DNA from: Lachnospiraceae bacterium
GTDB taxonomy: Bacteria; Bacillota; Clostridia; Lachnospirales; Lachnospiraceae
Length of the DNA: 64,000 bases
Assembly: GCA_017408025.1 (NCBI GenBank)
Contig: JAFQVJ010000041.1
Coordinates: 26,283-90,282 of the forward strand
Direction: 5' to 3'
The notes beneath the pieces were generated by a model that did no database searches, had not been told where the DNA came from, and was given only the letters and a program-made list of their open reading frames with translations. The position numbers were made by a program, and so were the translations under genes. Below are positions 51,853-60,700 of the stretch, piece after piece. Position 1 is the stretch's first letter. Each line of letters begins with the position of its first letter.

Positions 51853-52631
51853 TACAGCTCCACCTCCATTGCATTAAATACAGGACCATCCTTGCAGATA
51901 CGCTTGTTATTTACATGTGTGTGGTGGTCAATATCCTTACTCTTGCATACACATGCGAGACATGCGCCAATTCCGCAAGCCATCTTCTCTTCCATAGATA
52001 TCCAGGCTTCCGTGCCTGTCTCTATAGCGTATGACTTTATAGCCCTGAGCATTGGAGTAGGACCGCAGGCATATATAACATCAGCCTGTAAACCGTTAGC
52101 CTTGATAGCGTCCATTACATTTCCTTTTGTTCCCACTGAGCCATCCTCTGTAGCTATAAACACCTTACCATACTTCTGTAATTCCTCTACAAGGAAATTC
52201 TCTGCATTTCTGTATCCGATAACAATATTGATATCCTTACAGCCTTCTGCTTTAAGCTGCTTTGCAGTCTGTACCATAGGCGGAATACCGATACCACCAG
52301 CCATAAGCATAGCAGACTTCTCTGGCTGTAATGTAAAACCATTGCCAAGAGGTCCTAATATCTCTATTTTCTCTCCTTCACCGTATGCAGAAAATTCGTC
52401 AGTTCCCTTTCCTGCCACTCTGTATACTATACGAAGAGAACCATTCTCCTTATCTATCTCACATATACTGATAGGTCTTGGAAGTATTCTTGAGCCGTCA
52501 TGACAATACAATGATATAAATTGTCCTTCCTTTGCCTCAGCTGCCACAAGTGGACATTTAAGCCACATACTGTAGATATCAGTGGCAATATTTTCCTGAC
52601 TCAATACTTCTGCTATTTCCTTGTGCTTCAT
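51852..52631 (-). CDS. pyrK: Dihydroorotate dehydrogenase, electron transfer subunit
   Basis: About 259 residues starting MKHKEIAEVL; an in-frame TTG 12 bases earlier is possible. It has an FAD domain (RILPRPISI, GPLGNGF), an NAD domain (MLMAGGIGIPPMV), and a C-terminal 2Fe-2S cluster (MEEKMACGIGACLACVC). It lets the B-type enzyme use NAD. Confidence 0.96.
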   Translation of the reverse strand: MKHKEIAEVLSQENIATDIYSMWLKCPLVAAEAKEGQFISLYCHDGSRILPRPISICEIDKENGSLRIVYRVAGKGTDEFSAYGEGEKIEILGPLGNGFTLQPEKSAMLMAGGIGIPPMVQTAKQLKAEGCKDINIVIGYRNAENFLVEELQKYGKVFIATEDGSVGTKGNVMDAIKANGLQADVIYACGPTPMLRAIKSYAIETGTEAWISMEEKMACGIGACLACVCKSKDIDHHTHVNNKRICKDGPVFNAMEVEL

Positions 52632-52660
52632 CTCTTTTACCAAGCCTTTCTCTTTATCTA

Positions 52661-52726
52661 TTCCTTCTGTAAATCTATCTTTAAATTCACATATTCTGCA
52701 TGCAAATCTACCTGTAAATCCACATA
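52661..52726. repeat. 33-bp imperfect tandem repeat upstream of pyrK
   Basis: Two adjacent 33-base units (52661-52693 and 52694-52726) sharing GTAAATC and CACATA words, in the 127-base gap between pyrC and pyrK. On the minus strand the repeat is open as 11-codon units, but no start precedes it. Confidence 0.55.
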
Positions 52727-52770
52727 TTTTATCCGTTAAATCACAATCCCCGTTTTTATCAAGTCATAAT

Positions 52771-54048
52771 TTACAGCTTATACACAGTCTTACCTGCCAC
52801 AATCGTTCTAACAACAACTCCCTTTGACTTGTATCCCTCAAATGGCGTATTCTTGCCCTTTGACACAAATTCTTCTGCCTTTATGACATGTTCTCTTTCA
52901 GGGTCTATAATTGTAATGTCTGCAACCTTTCCAACTTCAAGAGAACCCTTATCTATACCAAGGATTCTAGCTGGATTGTAGCTCATCTTCTCAGCCATCT
53001 GATAAGGCGTAATAACCCCCTTATGAACAAGCTCCGTCATAGTAAGTTCAACAGCTGTCTCACTTCCAACTATACCAAATGGGGCTGTAGCCATTCCCTT
53101 TGCCTTCTCATCTACATGATGTGGCGCATGATCTGTAGATATAGCGTCAAATGTATTATCATGAAGCCCCTCTATAAGAGCCTCCAGATCTTCCCTACCT
53201 CTGACTGGTGGATTCATCTTGTAATTTGAATCATCCTCTTTTATATCTTCTTCACAAAGTGTAAAGTGGTGTGGGCAAACCTCTCCTGTAACCTTAATAC
53301 CCTCTGCTTTTGCTTCCCTAATCATGCGTACACTGTCCTTGGTTGAGCAATGGCACAGATGAAGAGTAGCACCAGTTTCTTTAGCTATCATAATATCTCT
53401 GGCTGTGATAATATCCTCAACAGCATTTGAGATACCCTTCATGCCAAGTTCCTCGGCTCTCTTACCTGCATTCATAGCACCGCCCTGAACGAGATTTATA
53501 TCCTCACAATGAGCTAGAACCGGTATTCCAAGTCTAGCCGCCTCTCTCATAGCTTCTCTGTATATGCCGGAGTTCATAACTGACTTGCCATCCTCTGATA
53601 TGGCATAAATTCCGGCCTCCTTCATCGCTGCAATATCCGTCATCTCCTTACCAGCCTGTCCCAATGTGACAGCGCCTACTGGAAGAACATTAATAGGTGA
53701 AACTTCTTTCGCCTTGTCCACAATATATTTAACAACCTCTACGCAATCCGTGGCTGGCTTAGTATTAGGCATAGGACATACAGATGTAAATCCACCCTTT
53801 GCCATAGCCTTTGTTCCAGTTTCTATAGTTTCCTTATGTTCAAATCCCGGCTCTCTGAGATGTACATGTAGATCTATCAGACCCGGCATAACATAACATC
53901 CAGTAACTTCCACAATCTCATCTGCCCCGTCTGCTGCCAGATTCTCACCTCTCTCTGCTACAATACCATCTTTTACTATGATATCCATAATCACATCCGT
54001 CTTTGTAGCAGGATCTATAAGTCTTCCACCTTTTATAAGAGTTGTCAT
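52771..54048 (-). CDS. pyrC: Dihydroorotase
   Basis: A 425-residue amidohydrolase of the class I type. Metal ligands HVHLREPG (near 60), HCEDINL, HLCHCST and the catalytic Asp in STDHAPHH are present. It closes carbamoyl aspartate to dihydroorotate. It lies downstream of the Nudix-like gene by 53 bases and upstream of pyrK. Confidence 0.97.
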   Translation of the reverse strand: MTTLIKGGRLIDPATKTDVIMDIIVKDGIVAERGENLAADGADEIVEVTGCYVMPGLIDLHVHLREPGFEHKETIETGTKAMAKGGFTSVCPMPNTKPATDCVEVVKYIVDKAKEVSPINVLPVGAVTLGQAGKEMTDIAAMKEAGIYAISEDGKSVMNSGIYREAMREAARLGIPVLAHCEDINLVQGGAMNAGKRAEELGMKGISNAVEDIITARDIMIAKETGATLHLCHCSTKDSVRMIREAKAEGIKVTGEVCPHHFTLCEEDIKEDDSNYKMNPPVRGREDLEALIEGLHDNTFDAISTDHAPHHVDEKAKGMATAPFGIVGSETAVELTMTELVHKGVITPYQMAEKMSYNPARILGIDKGSLEVGKVADITIIDPEREHVIKAEEFVSKGKNTPFEGYKSKGVVVRTIVAGKTVYKL

Positions 54049-54101
54049 ATTTTTTTCCTTTCTGCTTTAAATATATAGTCACAAACGCATAACCTTATCA
54101 G

Positions 54102-54545
54102 CTATACATTTAACTCTAAATCATCATCATCTGATTTTATGTGAAGATTAATTCCAAGATGTTTATTCAAATCCTTGAGCATCTCTGTATCTTCTATATA
54201 CTGATTTACTTTATCTGCTTCCACCCAAATACTATTGGAATATTCATCAGACAATATAACTATATCTTCATCTGCCTTACATAGGAATGCAATACCTACA
54301 TACGCTGTGTCTCCAACAGTATATGTCCACGTATACGGTATACTTATTATCTTTGTTGTAAGGCCCGTCTGAACCTCTATATTTTCTATAACAGCCTCCT
54401 CAGGTCTCTCGCCCGGTGTCAGTATACTGTCAACAAATTCCCATTTATAAGGATTGACAATATTATCATCATACCATTTCTGCACCAACAGATACTTTCC
54501 CTGATATTCAACGATTCCCTTAATTTTAACCGCCATTCTGCTCAT
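54102..54545 (-). CDS. Nudix-fold protein with a degenerate Nudix box
   Basis: 147 residues (MSRMAVKIKGIVEYQGKYLL at the start). The GE of the Nudix box is present (LTPGERPEEA), but the REUxEExGU part reads ENIEVQTGL, so the catalytic Arg and acidic residues are replaced. Hydrolase activity is therefore unlikely. A ligand-sensing or regulatory role, as in NrtR-type proteins, is possible, though no DNA-binding domain is visible. It heads the pyr genes. Confidence 0.75.
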   Translation of the reverse strand: MSRMAVKIKGIVEYQGKYLLVQKWYDDNIVNPYKWEFVDSILTPGERPEEAVIENIEVQTGLTTKIISIPYTWTYTVGDTAYVGIAFLCKADEDIVILSDEYSNSIWVEADKVNQYIEDTEMLKDLNKHLGINLHIKSDDDDLELNV

Positions 54546-54616
54546 ACTGTTTCCTCCAGTCGTGTATAAATTTATGGTGTAATCTTAAACAAAACCCACA
54601 TTCCCATATTATCGAT

Positions 54617-54645
54617 AGTATACCTTTTTTTTATTGTTTTTTCAA
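54617..54645 (-). promoter_or_regulatory. Predicted promoter of the Nudix-pyrC-pyrK-pyrD unit
   Basis: On the minus strand TTGAAA (54640-54645) and TATACT (54617-54622) with 17-base spacing, about 70 bases upstream of the Nudix gene. No PyrR binding loop or attenuator was recognised between it and the gene. Confidence 0.6.
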
Positions 54646-54710
54646 CCATATACTTACTCGTTATTCATATACCGTTGTTCATATACTTACTATTCATATT
54701 TACTTGCAAT

Positions 54711-54814
54711 TTACCTACTACACTTGATAAATATGGCTTCTAGTTGGTAATCTTACTTCTCGCTTCCTTGATGGTTACCTACTGCACGCTTAAAGCATAG
54801 CTTCCAGCAGGTAA
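54711..54814. repeat. Two 40-bp hairpin repeats with a compensatory change
   Basis: Copies at 54711-54750 and 54775-54814 are each exactly 40 bases. Both have TTACC...GGTAA ends. The inner pair CTA/TAG in copy 1 is CTG/CAG in copy 2, so pairing is kept. They lie in a 320-base gene-free gap, which otherwise contains only CATATACTTA-type short repeats. Confidence 0.6.
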
Positions 54815-54865
54815 TCATATCGATATATTCGTCTTTGATTGCTATCAATTAATATACAAAAGCTC

Positions 54866-55236
54866 TTAATTTATTACAGTATCAGGGATAGTTACATCTA
54901 CCAAATTTCCACACTCAGCAAAAGTCTCTTCTGCTATATATGTAACACCATCATTTATGACAACTTCTTTTATTTCGTTCTCGTCACTTATACTTTCCTT
55001 AAAAGTTGCCATACCATTATCTGTGCCAATGATAAGCAAACCATTTACAAAATAGAAAATCTCCAACTTCTACTGTAGTTTTCTCTGCAGTTAATTCTTC
55101 TGTAGTTTTCTCTGTAGTTAATTCTTCTGTAGTTTTCTCCGCAGTTGTTGCTTCTTCAGTTTCCTTCTGAGTATTTTTGCCACTTGCGTTGCCCTCATTG
55201 GATGTTGTACTGTTCTTTCTTGTTTCCTGAGAGCGC
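54866..55236 (-). pseudogene. Broken leucine-rich-repeat (BspA-like) surface protein
   Basis: The minus-strand frame opens in a Thr/Glu-rich linker with TTEELTTEKTTEELTAEK repeats. A one-base shift in the T-run at about 55056-55059 then leads into YFVNGLLIIGTDNG and the LRR_5 unit EVVINDGVTYIAEETFAECG. The 5' half with signal peptide is missing at about 55236, and the chain ends after one repeat unit. It is a remnant of an exported repeat protein. Confidence 0.65.
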
Positions 55237-55390
55237 GAGATGGGGTGCTGCTCTCCAGTGGAGAGCGTTTAGCACCGACCGAGCCGGCAGGCAGACCTCG
55301 AACCTTCGAGTCCAGGATTGGACTCGTGCGCCCAAGGGGGTATTGCGAAGCAATTATCTACTCTTCCGCAAGGTATGCATTTTTTAGCTT
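55237..55390. other. GC-rich segment of unclear origin
   Basis: About 110 bases are much richer in G+C than the surroundings. They hold short hairpins (CTCTCCAGTGGAGAG near 55253; GAGTCCAGGATTGGACTC near 55308). No gene or RNA family recognised. It starts exactly where the broken surface gene loses its frame, so it marks a rearrangement junction. Confidence 0.5.
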
Positions 55391-55412
55391 ATTCGAGAAC
55401 TTTCCTATACAA
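55391..55412. repeat. Dispersed palindrome, half copy
   Basis: The centre TCGAG and the right arm AACTTTCCTATACAA are intact and the left arm is missing. It lies at the far end of the GC-rich segment. Confidence 0.75.
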
Positions 55413-55457
55413 CAAAAAAAGATGATACCATACGGTACCACCTTTCTGTTTTTAAGA

Positions 55458-55529
55458 AGCGCGAGACGGGACTCGAACCCGCGACCCTCTCCTTGGCAAG
55501 GAGATGCTCCACCACTGAGCCACTCGCGC
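55458..55529 (-). tRNA. tRNA-Gly (anticodon GCC)
   Basis: 72 bases with acceptor GCGCGAG/CTCGCGC, anticodon stem CTCCT/AGGAG-like around TTGCCAA, and T arm GGGTTCGAGTCCC. CCA not encoded. Confidence 0.92.
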
Positions 55530-55686
55530 ATTTATCATTTCTGAGGTATCTCCTCAAGACATGATGAAGTATAGCATATAGATTTTGGGATGTCAACATT
55601 TTTTTAAAAAAATTTTTATTTTTTCAAAAAATATATTCAACATCCACAAAACCTCAAAATATGATTCTTATTAAACAAGATTCTTA

Positions 55687-57711
55687 TTAAACAAGATTCT
55701 TCAATATACCTTCCGCCTCTTCATATTCAAAATCATCAATATTATCCAAGGCTGTATACAACTTCTGTACCATGTCCACCCTGTCCTTTTGACCCAACAA
55801 TGTTTTTATCTTGGCACATGCCTCATCAGTCTCAAAGTCACTCAGTGCTTCCAATGCTTCACCAATTACAGTTTTTATTTCTTCATCAGACATTGGTTCA
55901 TCTTCCGTAGCAACGTCCACACCTTCGTCATCAGACTGCTTCTTATCCATTTCCATTTGAACATTTTTCTCTTCTTCCAGAATTGTTCCTACCGATTCAA
56001 TAAACCGTCTATATGCCACTATAAAATCATTACCATTCTCAGTTACAAACTGTTCATCCTTTGCTTTAGCCTTAAGCTCCATCTCTTTTGCCCACTCTGA
56101 GAATTTTGTTGCACCTATAGATGCAGCCACACTCTTTACACTGTGAGCTTCTATGGCATATTTCTCCAAATTCTTATCCTTAAGATATTTCTCCATCAGC
56201 GCTACCTTCTTGCTACAATCCTTGTAGATATCAGCCACAGTAGCCTTATAAGCCTCAATATTTCCTCCAAAATATACAAGACCTTTGTTCAAATCTATAT
56301 CTTCCTCTGCCAACCGAACTACTGTAAACGCTGTATTCATATCATCCAGTTCATGTTCTTCGCTATTTTCATACGCCTCGCTGACATCACCGAATATAAT
56401 TTTATCCTTTGGAAGCCATTTGACAAGAATATCTCTCAAGATAGACAGCACGATAGGTTTCGCAAGAAAATCCTGCATTCCCTCCATCTTAAACATAGCT
56501 CGTGCCTCATCCGTTACATTTGCAGTTAAGGCTACAATCGGCACTTTTTCACACCAACCGCCCTTTTCGCGGATTCGCTTCATAGTCTCTATACCATCGA
56601 TATCCGGCATCATATGATCCATAAAAATAAGATCATATTTCTTCTTTTCAACCTTCTTAAGAGCATCATAGCCGCCTTCCGCCAAGTCTGTTTCTATATC
56701 GTATTCTTTAAGCATTCCCTTTGCAACGTTTAGATTGACCAAAGAATCATCTACTACCAAAATAGACACTCCGGTTGCCTTGAACACTATATTTTTATGT
56801 ACATTAGGTCCTATTGCATCCTTTGCAGAAATAGGTGATTCATCTACTATTTCCTGCATAACTGTGCATGAAAATGTTGAACCTTCTCCATACTTACTCT
56901 CAAATGTTATATCGCCATGCATCTGGTTTGAATAATACTTGGCAATCACAAGTCCGATGCCCACACCCTGATTAGCATAAGGATTCTTGCTATTAAACTG
57001 TGCAAATGATATAAAAAGCTTATCCTGGTCCTTCTTTCTTATGCCGATACCAGTGTCCTTTATATGAAATGTAATCTGAAGTGATTTTCTACCATCTTCA
57101 TTGATCTCATCACCTTTTTTGGCTTCTACCTCCAATGAAACATAACCTTTTTGAGTATATTTTACAGCATTGTCTAATATATTGCAGATAACGTGTCTCA
57201 AATGGTAAAAATCTCCGTATAGCCTGCTGGGAATATCTTCCTGAACATTTACCTTAAGCAACAATCCCTTTTCAGCCACAACATCATAGACTCCATCCAA
57301 TATAGAATTGCATAAAACCGCTGTTGAATATTCCTCCTTATCGTTCACCGTTACTCCCGACTCAATTCTGCTCACCTCAATAAGATCATTGATCAGGTTA
57401 AGTAGACGATTAGTTGCGCTCTTTATTCCTGATGTGTACTTATTTGTCTCTTCGTCGTTCTCCCTGCTCTCCAATATATCTGAATATCCCATCAGAGCAT
57501 TCATAGGTGTTCTAAACTCGTGGCTTAGTTTAGAAATAAACTCGCACTTTGCCTTATCTGCCATCTTTGCTTCCTGCTTTGCCTCATCATAAAGAGACAA
57601 CGCATTTGCTATCTGATTTTTTGCGAATTTAAGTTCCTTTTTTAGTTTTGTTATAGTAGCTTCCTGCTCGGCTATTTTAGCTTTCATTTCCTTTTCAGTT
57701 GCCAGTGTCAT
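55687..57711 (-). CDS. Cytosolic hybrid histidine kinase (HisKA-HATPase-REC-HPt)
   Basis: About 674 residues; the ATG at 57711 has GGAG 6 bases upstream, and an ATG 12 bases earlier lacks one. Order: N-terminal coiled coil (1-50), HisKA with phospho-His in KLSHEFRTPMN (near 62), HATPase (NILDNAVKY, DTGIGI, GVGIGLVIAK), REC with phospho-Asp in LIFMDHMMPDIDG (near 370), then an HPt-like domain with AHSVKSVAASIGA (near 545). No membrane or known sensor domain is present, so the input is cytosolic and the coiled coil may take it up. The output regulator is not in the window. Confidence 0.92.
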   Translation of the reverse strand: MTLATEKEMKAKIAEQEATITKLKKELKFAKNQIANALSLYDEAKQEAKMADKAKCEFISKLSHEFRTPMNALMGYSDILESRENDEETNKYTSGIKSATNRLLNLINDLIEVSRIESGVTVNDKEEYSTAVLCNSILDGVYDVVAEKGLLLKVNVQEDIPSRLYGDFYHLRHVICNILDNAVKYTQKGYVSLEVEAKKGDEINEDGRKSLQITFHIKDTGIGIRKKDQDKLFISFAQFNSKNPYANQGVGIGLVIAKYYSNQMHGDITFESKYGEGSTFSCTVMQEIVDESPISAKDAIGPNVHKNIVFKATGVSILVVDDSLVNLNVAKGMLKEYDIETDLAEGGYDALKKVEKKKYDLIFMDHMMPDIDGIETMKRIREKGGWCEKVPIVALTANVTDEARAMFKMEGMQDFLAKPIVLSILRDILVKWLPKDKIIFGDVSEAYENSEEHELDDMNTAFTVVRLAEEDIDLNKGLVYFGGNIEAYKATVADIYKDCSKKVALMEKYLKDKNLEKYAIEAHSVKSVAASIGATKFSEWAKEMELKAKAKDEQFVTENGNDFIVAYRRFIESVGTILEEEKNVQMEMDKKQSDDEGVDVATEDEPMSDEEIKTVIGEALEALSDFETDEACAKIKTLLGQKDRVDMVQKLYTALDNIDDFEYEEAEGILKNLV

Positions 57712-57819
57712 AAAACTCTCCATTCTATCTGATAACCTATTGTATATTTATCTGCACACATCATCTTATAATAAATAAGTATATTTCATTCTGAAAAAAA
57801 TATCAATACGCAATATGCG

Positions 57820-57846
57820 TTAGAAAGTTTCGAGAACTTTCCTATA
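57820..57846. repeat. Dispersed palindrome, short copy
   Basis: TTAGAAAGTT / AACTTTCCTA arms around TCGAG, with one base lost in the left arm. It lies downstream of purB and upstream of the kinase gene. Confidence 0.75.
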
Positions 57847-57855
57847 TATCAAAAA

Positions 57856-57882
57856 TAGCCCTACGCACATGGCGTAGGGCTA
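57856..57882 (-). terminator. purB terminator
   Basis: Perfect 11-base stem TAGCCCTACGC around a five-base loop, followed by TTTTT on the minus strand, 26 bases after the purB stop. Confidence 0.9.
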
Positions 57883-57907
57883 AGCTGTTTCACTTTACAG
57901 TATATTA

Positions 57908-59338
57908 TTATACGTTTATCTCCGCTGTCATACCAAGTATATCTTTATTCTCCTCAAGTACAGGATTGATAACCTCTGTAAGGAATTCATTAACCTGCTC
58001 AACCGAACGTCCAACATAATTGATTGGGTTCATGCACTCCTCGAGTTCTTCAATTGACATACCAAACGATTCATCTGCTGCGATAAGGTCAAGAAGATTA
58101 TTGTCCAGACCCTTCTCCTTAACATTCTTACCAGCCTCCATAGAGAGTGTTCTAATCTTCTCATGAAGCTCCTGTCTGTCTCCACCGGCCTTAACAGCGT
58201 CCATCATAATGTTCTCTGTAGCCATAAATGGAAGCTCACTCATAAGTCTCTTCTCTATAACCTTTGGATATACGACAAGACCGTCAACTACATTTAAGTA
58301 AAGGTCAAGGATTCCGTCAACAGCCAGGAATGCCTCTGGTATAGAAAGTCTCTTGTTAGCCGAATCATCAAGTGTTCTCTCGAACCACTGTGTAGCAGAT
58401 GTGATAGCCGGATTAAGAGCGTCTATCATCACATATCTTGCAAGAGAAGCAATTCTCTCACTTCTCATAGGATTTCTCTTATAAGCCATAGCTGATGAAC
58501 CAATCTGATTCTTCTCAAATGGCTCCTCAATTTCCTTCAAATGCTGTAAAAGTCTGATATCATTTGAGAACTTGTGAGCACTTGCAGCAATACCTGCAAG
58601 GACATTTGCAACCTTTGTATCAAGCTTTCTTGAATATGTCTGACCAGACACTGGGAAACACTTCTTGAATCCCATCTTTTCAGCTATCATAGGGTCGATT
58701 TTTCTAATCTTCTCTGTATCATTCTCAAATAATTCCTTGAAGCTGGCCTGTGTTCCTGTTGTTCCCTTTGAACCGAGAAGCATCATGCCATCAATAATGT
58801 AATCAATATCTTCAAGGTCCATCTTAAGCTCCATAAGCCAGAGAGTAGCTCTCTTACCTACTGTTGTTGGCTGAGCTGGCTGGAAATGTGTAAATGCAAG
58901 TGTAGGCTGAGCCTTATATGTATCTGCAAATTTGGCAAGCTCTGCCATAACATTTACAAGCTTCTTTCTCACAAGCTTAAGAGCCTCTGTCATGACGATA
59001 ACATCTGTGTTATCTCCTACATAACAGCTAGTAGCACCAAGGTGGATAATTCCCTTTGCCTTTGGACACTGAACACCATAAGCATATACATGAGACATAA
59101 CATCATGACGAACAAGCTTTTCTCTCTCCTTAGCCACATCATAATTGATGTCGTCCTGGTGACTTTTCAGTTCCTCTATCTGCTCATCTGTAATATTCAA
59201 TCCAAGTTCCTTCTCAGTTTCAGCGAGAGCAATCCATAACTTTCTCCATGTTCTGAACTTCATGTCAGGCGAGAAAATATACTGCATTTCCTTGCTTGCA
59301 TAACGCTCTGAGAGTGGGCTCTGATATCTATCGTACAT
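57908..59338 (-). CDS. purB: Adenylosuccinate lyase
   Basis: A 476-residue fumarase-superfamily enzyme acting twice in purine synthesis. The superfamily signature SSAMAYKRNPMRSE (near 290) contains the flexible catalytic loop. HLGATSCYVGDN and THFQPAQPTT supply the substrate-binding residues. It starts 47 bases after the purC stop. Confidence 0.97.
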   Translation of the reverse strand: MYDRYQSPLSERYASKEMQYIFSPDMKFRTWRKLWIALAETEKELGLNITDEQIEELKSHQDDINYDVAKEREKLVRHDVMSHVYAYGVQCPKAKGIIHLGATSCYVGDNTDVIVMTEALKLVRKKLVNVMAELAKFADTYKAQPTLAFTHFQPAQPTTVGKRATLWLMELKMDLEDIDYIIDGMMLLGSKGTTGTQASFKELFENDTEKIRKIDPMIAEKMGFKKCFPVSGQTYSRKLDTKVANVLAGIAASAHKFSNDIRLLQHLKEIEEPFEKNQIGSSAMAYKRNPMRSERIASLARYVMIDALNPAITSATQWFERTLDDSANKRLSIPEAFLAVDGILDLYLNVVDGLVVYPKVIEKRLMSELPFMATENIMMDAVKAGGDRQELHEKIRTLSMEAGKNVKEKGLDNNLLDLIAADESFGMSIEELEECMNPINYVGRSVEQVNEFLTEVINPVLEENKDILGMTAEINV

Positions 59339-59385
59339 ATTTAATCTCCTTTATTTTAATCAGGTACGCTAAAGAGAAACTATCC

Positions 59386-60096
59386 CTATGCCAATCCTAA
59401 TCTCTTAAATACTTCATTGTAAGCTTCCTCTACATTACCAAGGTCTCTTCTGAAACGGTCCTTGTCAAGCTTCTCATGTGTATTTACATCCCAAAGTCTG
59501 CATGTATCAGGTGAAATCTCATCTGCAAGAATAATTGTTCCATCTGCAAGACGTCCAAACTCAATCTTAAAATCTATAAGCTCCATACCTGCATTTAAGA
59601 AATATGCCTTGATAACTTCATTTACCTTGAAAGCATACTTTGTAATTATCTCTATTTCCTCGCGTGTTGCAAGACCAAGAGCAATAGCAAAATAATCATT
59701 GATAAGTGGATCACCGAGATCATCATTCTTGTAGCTGAACTCGATTGTAGGGCAAAGGAGCTTTGTACCCTCCTCGACACCAAGTCTCTTTGAGAAGCTT
59801 CCTGCTGCAACATTTCTAATAATAACCTCAAGAGGAACGATTGTTACCTTCTTTACAGCTGTCTCTCTGTCACTTAACTCTTCAACGAGATGTGTAGGTA
59901 CGCCTTCCTTCTCAAGTAACTTAAATACGTGGTTTGTCATTCTGTTGTTGATAACACCCTTACCAACGATTGTTCCCTTCTTCTCGCCGTTAAATGCTGT
60001 TGCATCATCCTTGTAATCAACGATTAAAACGTTCTCATCGTCAGTCTTATAAACCTTCTTTGCTTTTCCTTCATAGAGCATGTCTAACTTCTGCAT
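59386..60096 (-). CDS. purC: SAICAR synthetase
   Basis: About 236 residues starting [24 protein letters not shown] precedes this ATG, and a GTG 9 bases earlier is possible. [20 protein letters not shown] and [20 protein letters not shown] are the family signatures. It uses CAIR, Asp and ATP. It leads the purC-purB unit, separate from purE-M-N-D. Confidence 0.97.
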   Translation of the reverse strand: MQKLDMLYEGKAKKVYKTDDENVLIVDYKDDATAFNGEKKGTIVGKGVINNRMTNHVFKLLEKEGVPTHLVEELSDRETAVKKVTIVPLEVIIRNVAAGSFSKRLGVEEGTKLLCPTIEFSYKNDDLGDPLINDYFAIALGLATREEIEIITKYAFKVNEVIKAYFLNAGMELIDFKIEFGRLADGTIILADEISPDTCRLWDVNTHEKLDKDRFRRDLGNVEEAYNEVFKRLGLA

Positions 60097-60184
60097 ACTA
60101 GCCACCTATCCTTCTTTAATATTCTTTATGTATTTTCGTTTCACGATGGTTTACGCATTTTACATAATCCTAGAAACGTTTTTG

Positions 60185-60213
60185 ATTATAATACAATGAT
60201 GTACAAATTTCAA
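60185..60213 (-). promoter_or_regulatory. Predicted purC-purB promoter
   Basis: On the minus strand TTGAAA (60208-60213), 17 bases, TATAAT (60185-60190), about 90 bases upstream of purC. The leader shows no purine riboswitch. Confidence 0.65.
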
Positions 60214-60258
60214 TTAAAACTTTTGTCAATACAAAGTGTTGATTTTTTCAGATAATTA

Positions 60259-60287
60259 TTGAAATATTAGTGAATTTCTATTATAAT
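60259..60287 (+). promoter_or_regulatory. Predicted promoter of the PilZ operon
   Basis: TTGAAA (60259-60264) and TATAAT (60282-60287) with exact 17-base spacing, 62 bases upstream of the PilZ start and divergent from the purC promoter. Confidence 0.7.
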
Positions 60288-60349
60288 ATGTGTATTATTG
60301 TTTACTTGTATAACAAATGCCAAAATGGGGCGGTTAGGAGAAAGATTAT

Positions 60350-60694
60350 ATGGAAAAAAGACGAAGCAGACGACTAGATGTGAACATGAAGCTTAAGATT
60401 TCAAATATTTTTAAGCAGGATAACGTAATGATTGAGAATATAGATGCTCCTATCACTGTGACAAATATCTCTAAGTGTGGTATTGGTTTCGAGACAGACG
60501 CAACACTTCCTATCGGTTATTACTTCAATGCAAAAATTAATCTTGGCAACAGTGAATCAAGTCTTTATACAGTCGTACAAATCGTTCGTTCTGAGAAGCT
60601 TGAAACATGTATGTATTATGGTTGCGAGTTTATAGGACTTGCTCCTATTCTTGATTTAATATTTGAAGATTACCATCCTGGTTGGGATGAATAA
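60350..60694 (+). CDS. PilZ-domain protein (c-di-GMP binding)
   Basis: 114 residues, a lone PilZ domain. The RxxxR motif is R4RSRR8 at the N-terminus and the second motif is NISKCGIGF (near residue 39-47, N/D-x-S-x-x-G). Both loops needed for c-di-GMP binding are present. AGGAG precedes the ATG. It is the first gene of a plus-strand operon, with the next gene 6 bases on, so a c-di-GMP-sensing role for the whole unit is suggested. Confidence 0.87.
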   Translation: MEKRRSRRLDVNMKLKISNIFKQDNVMIENIDAPITVTNISKCGIGFETDATLPIGYYFNAKINLGNSESSLYTVVQIVRSEKLETCMYYGCEFIGLAPILDLIFEDYHPGWDE

Positions 60695-60700
60695 TAAGTT

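Noticed and set aside
51892-52503. Plus-strand frame of 203 codons opposite pyrK
   Set aside because: Shadow of pyrK, which has intact FAD, NAD and iron-sulphur motifs.
55245-55544. Plus-strand frame of 99 codons across the GC-rich patch and tRNA-Gly
   Set aside because: It reads through the complement of a tRNA, so the protein is not plausible.
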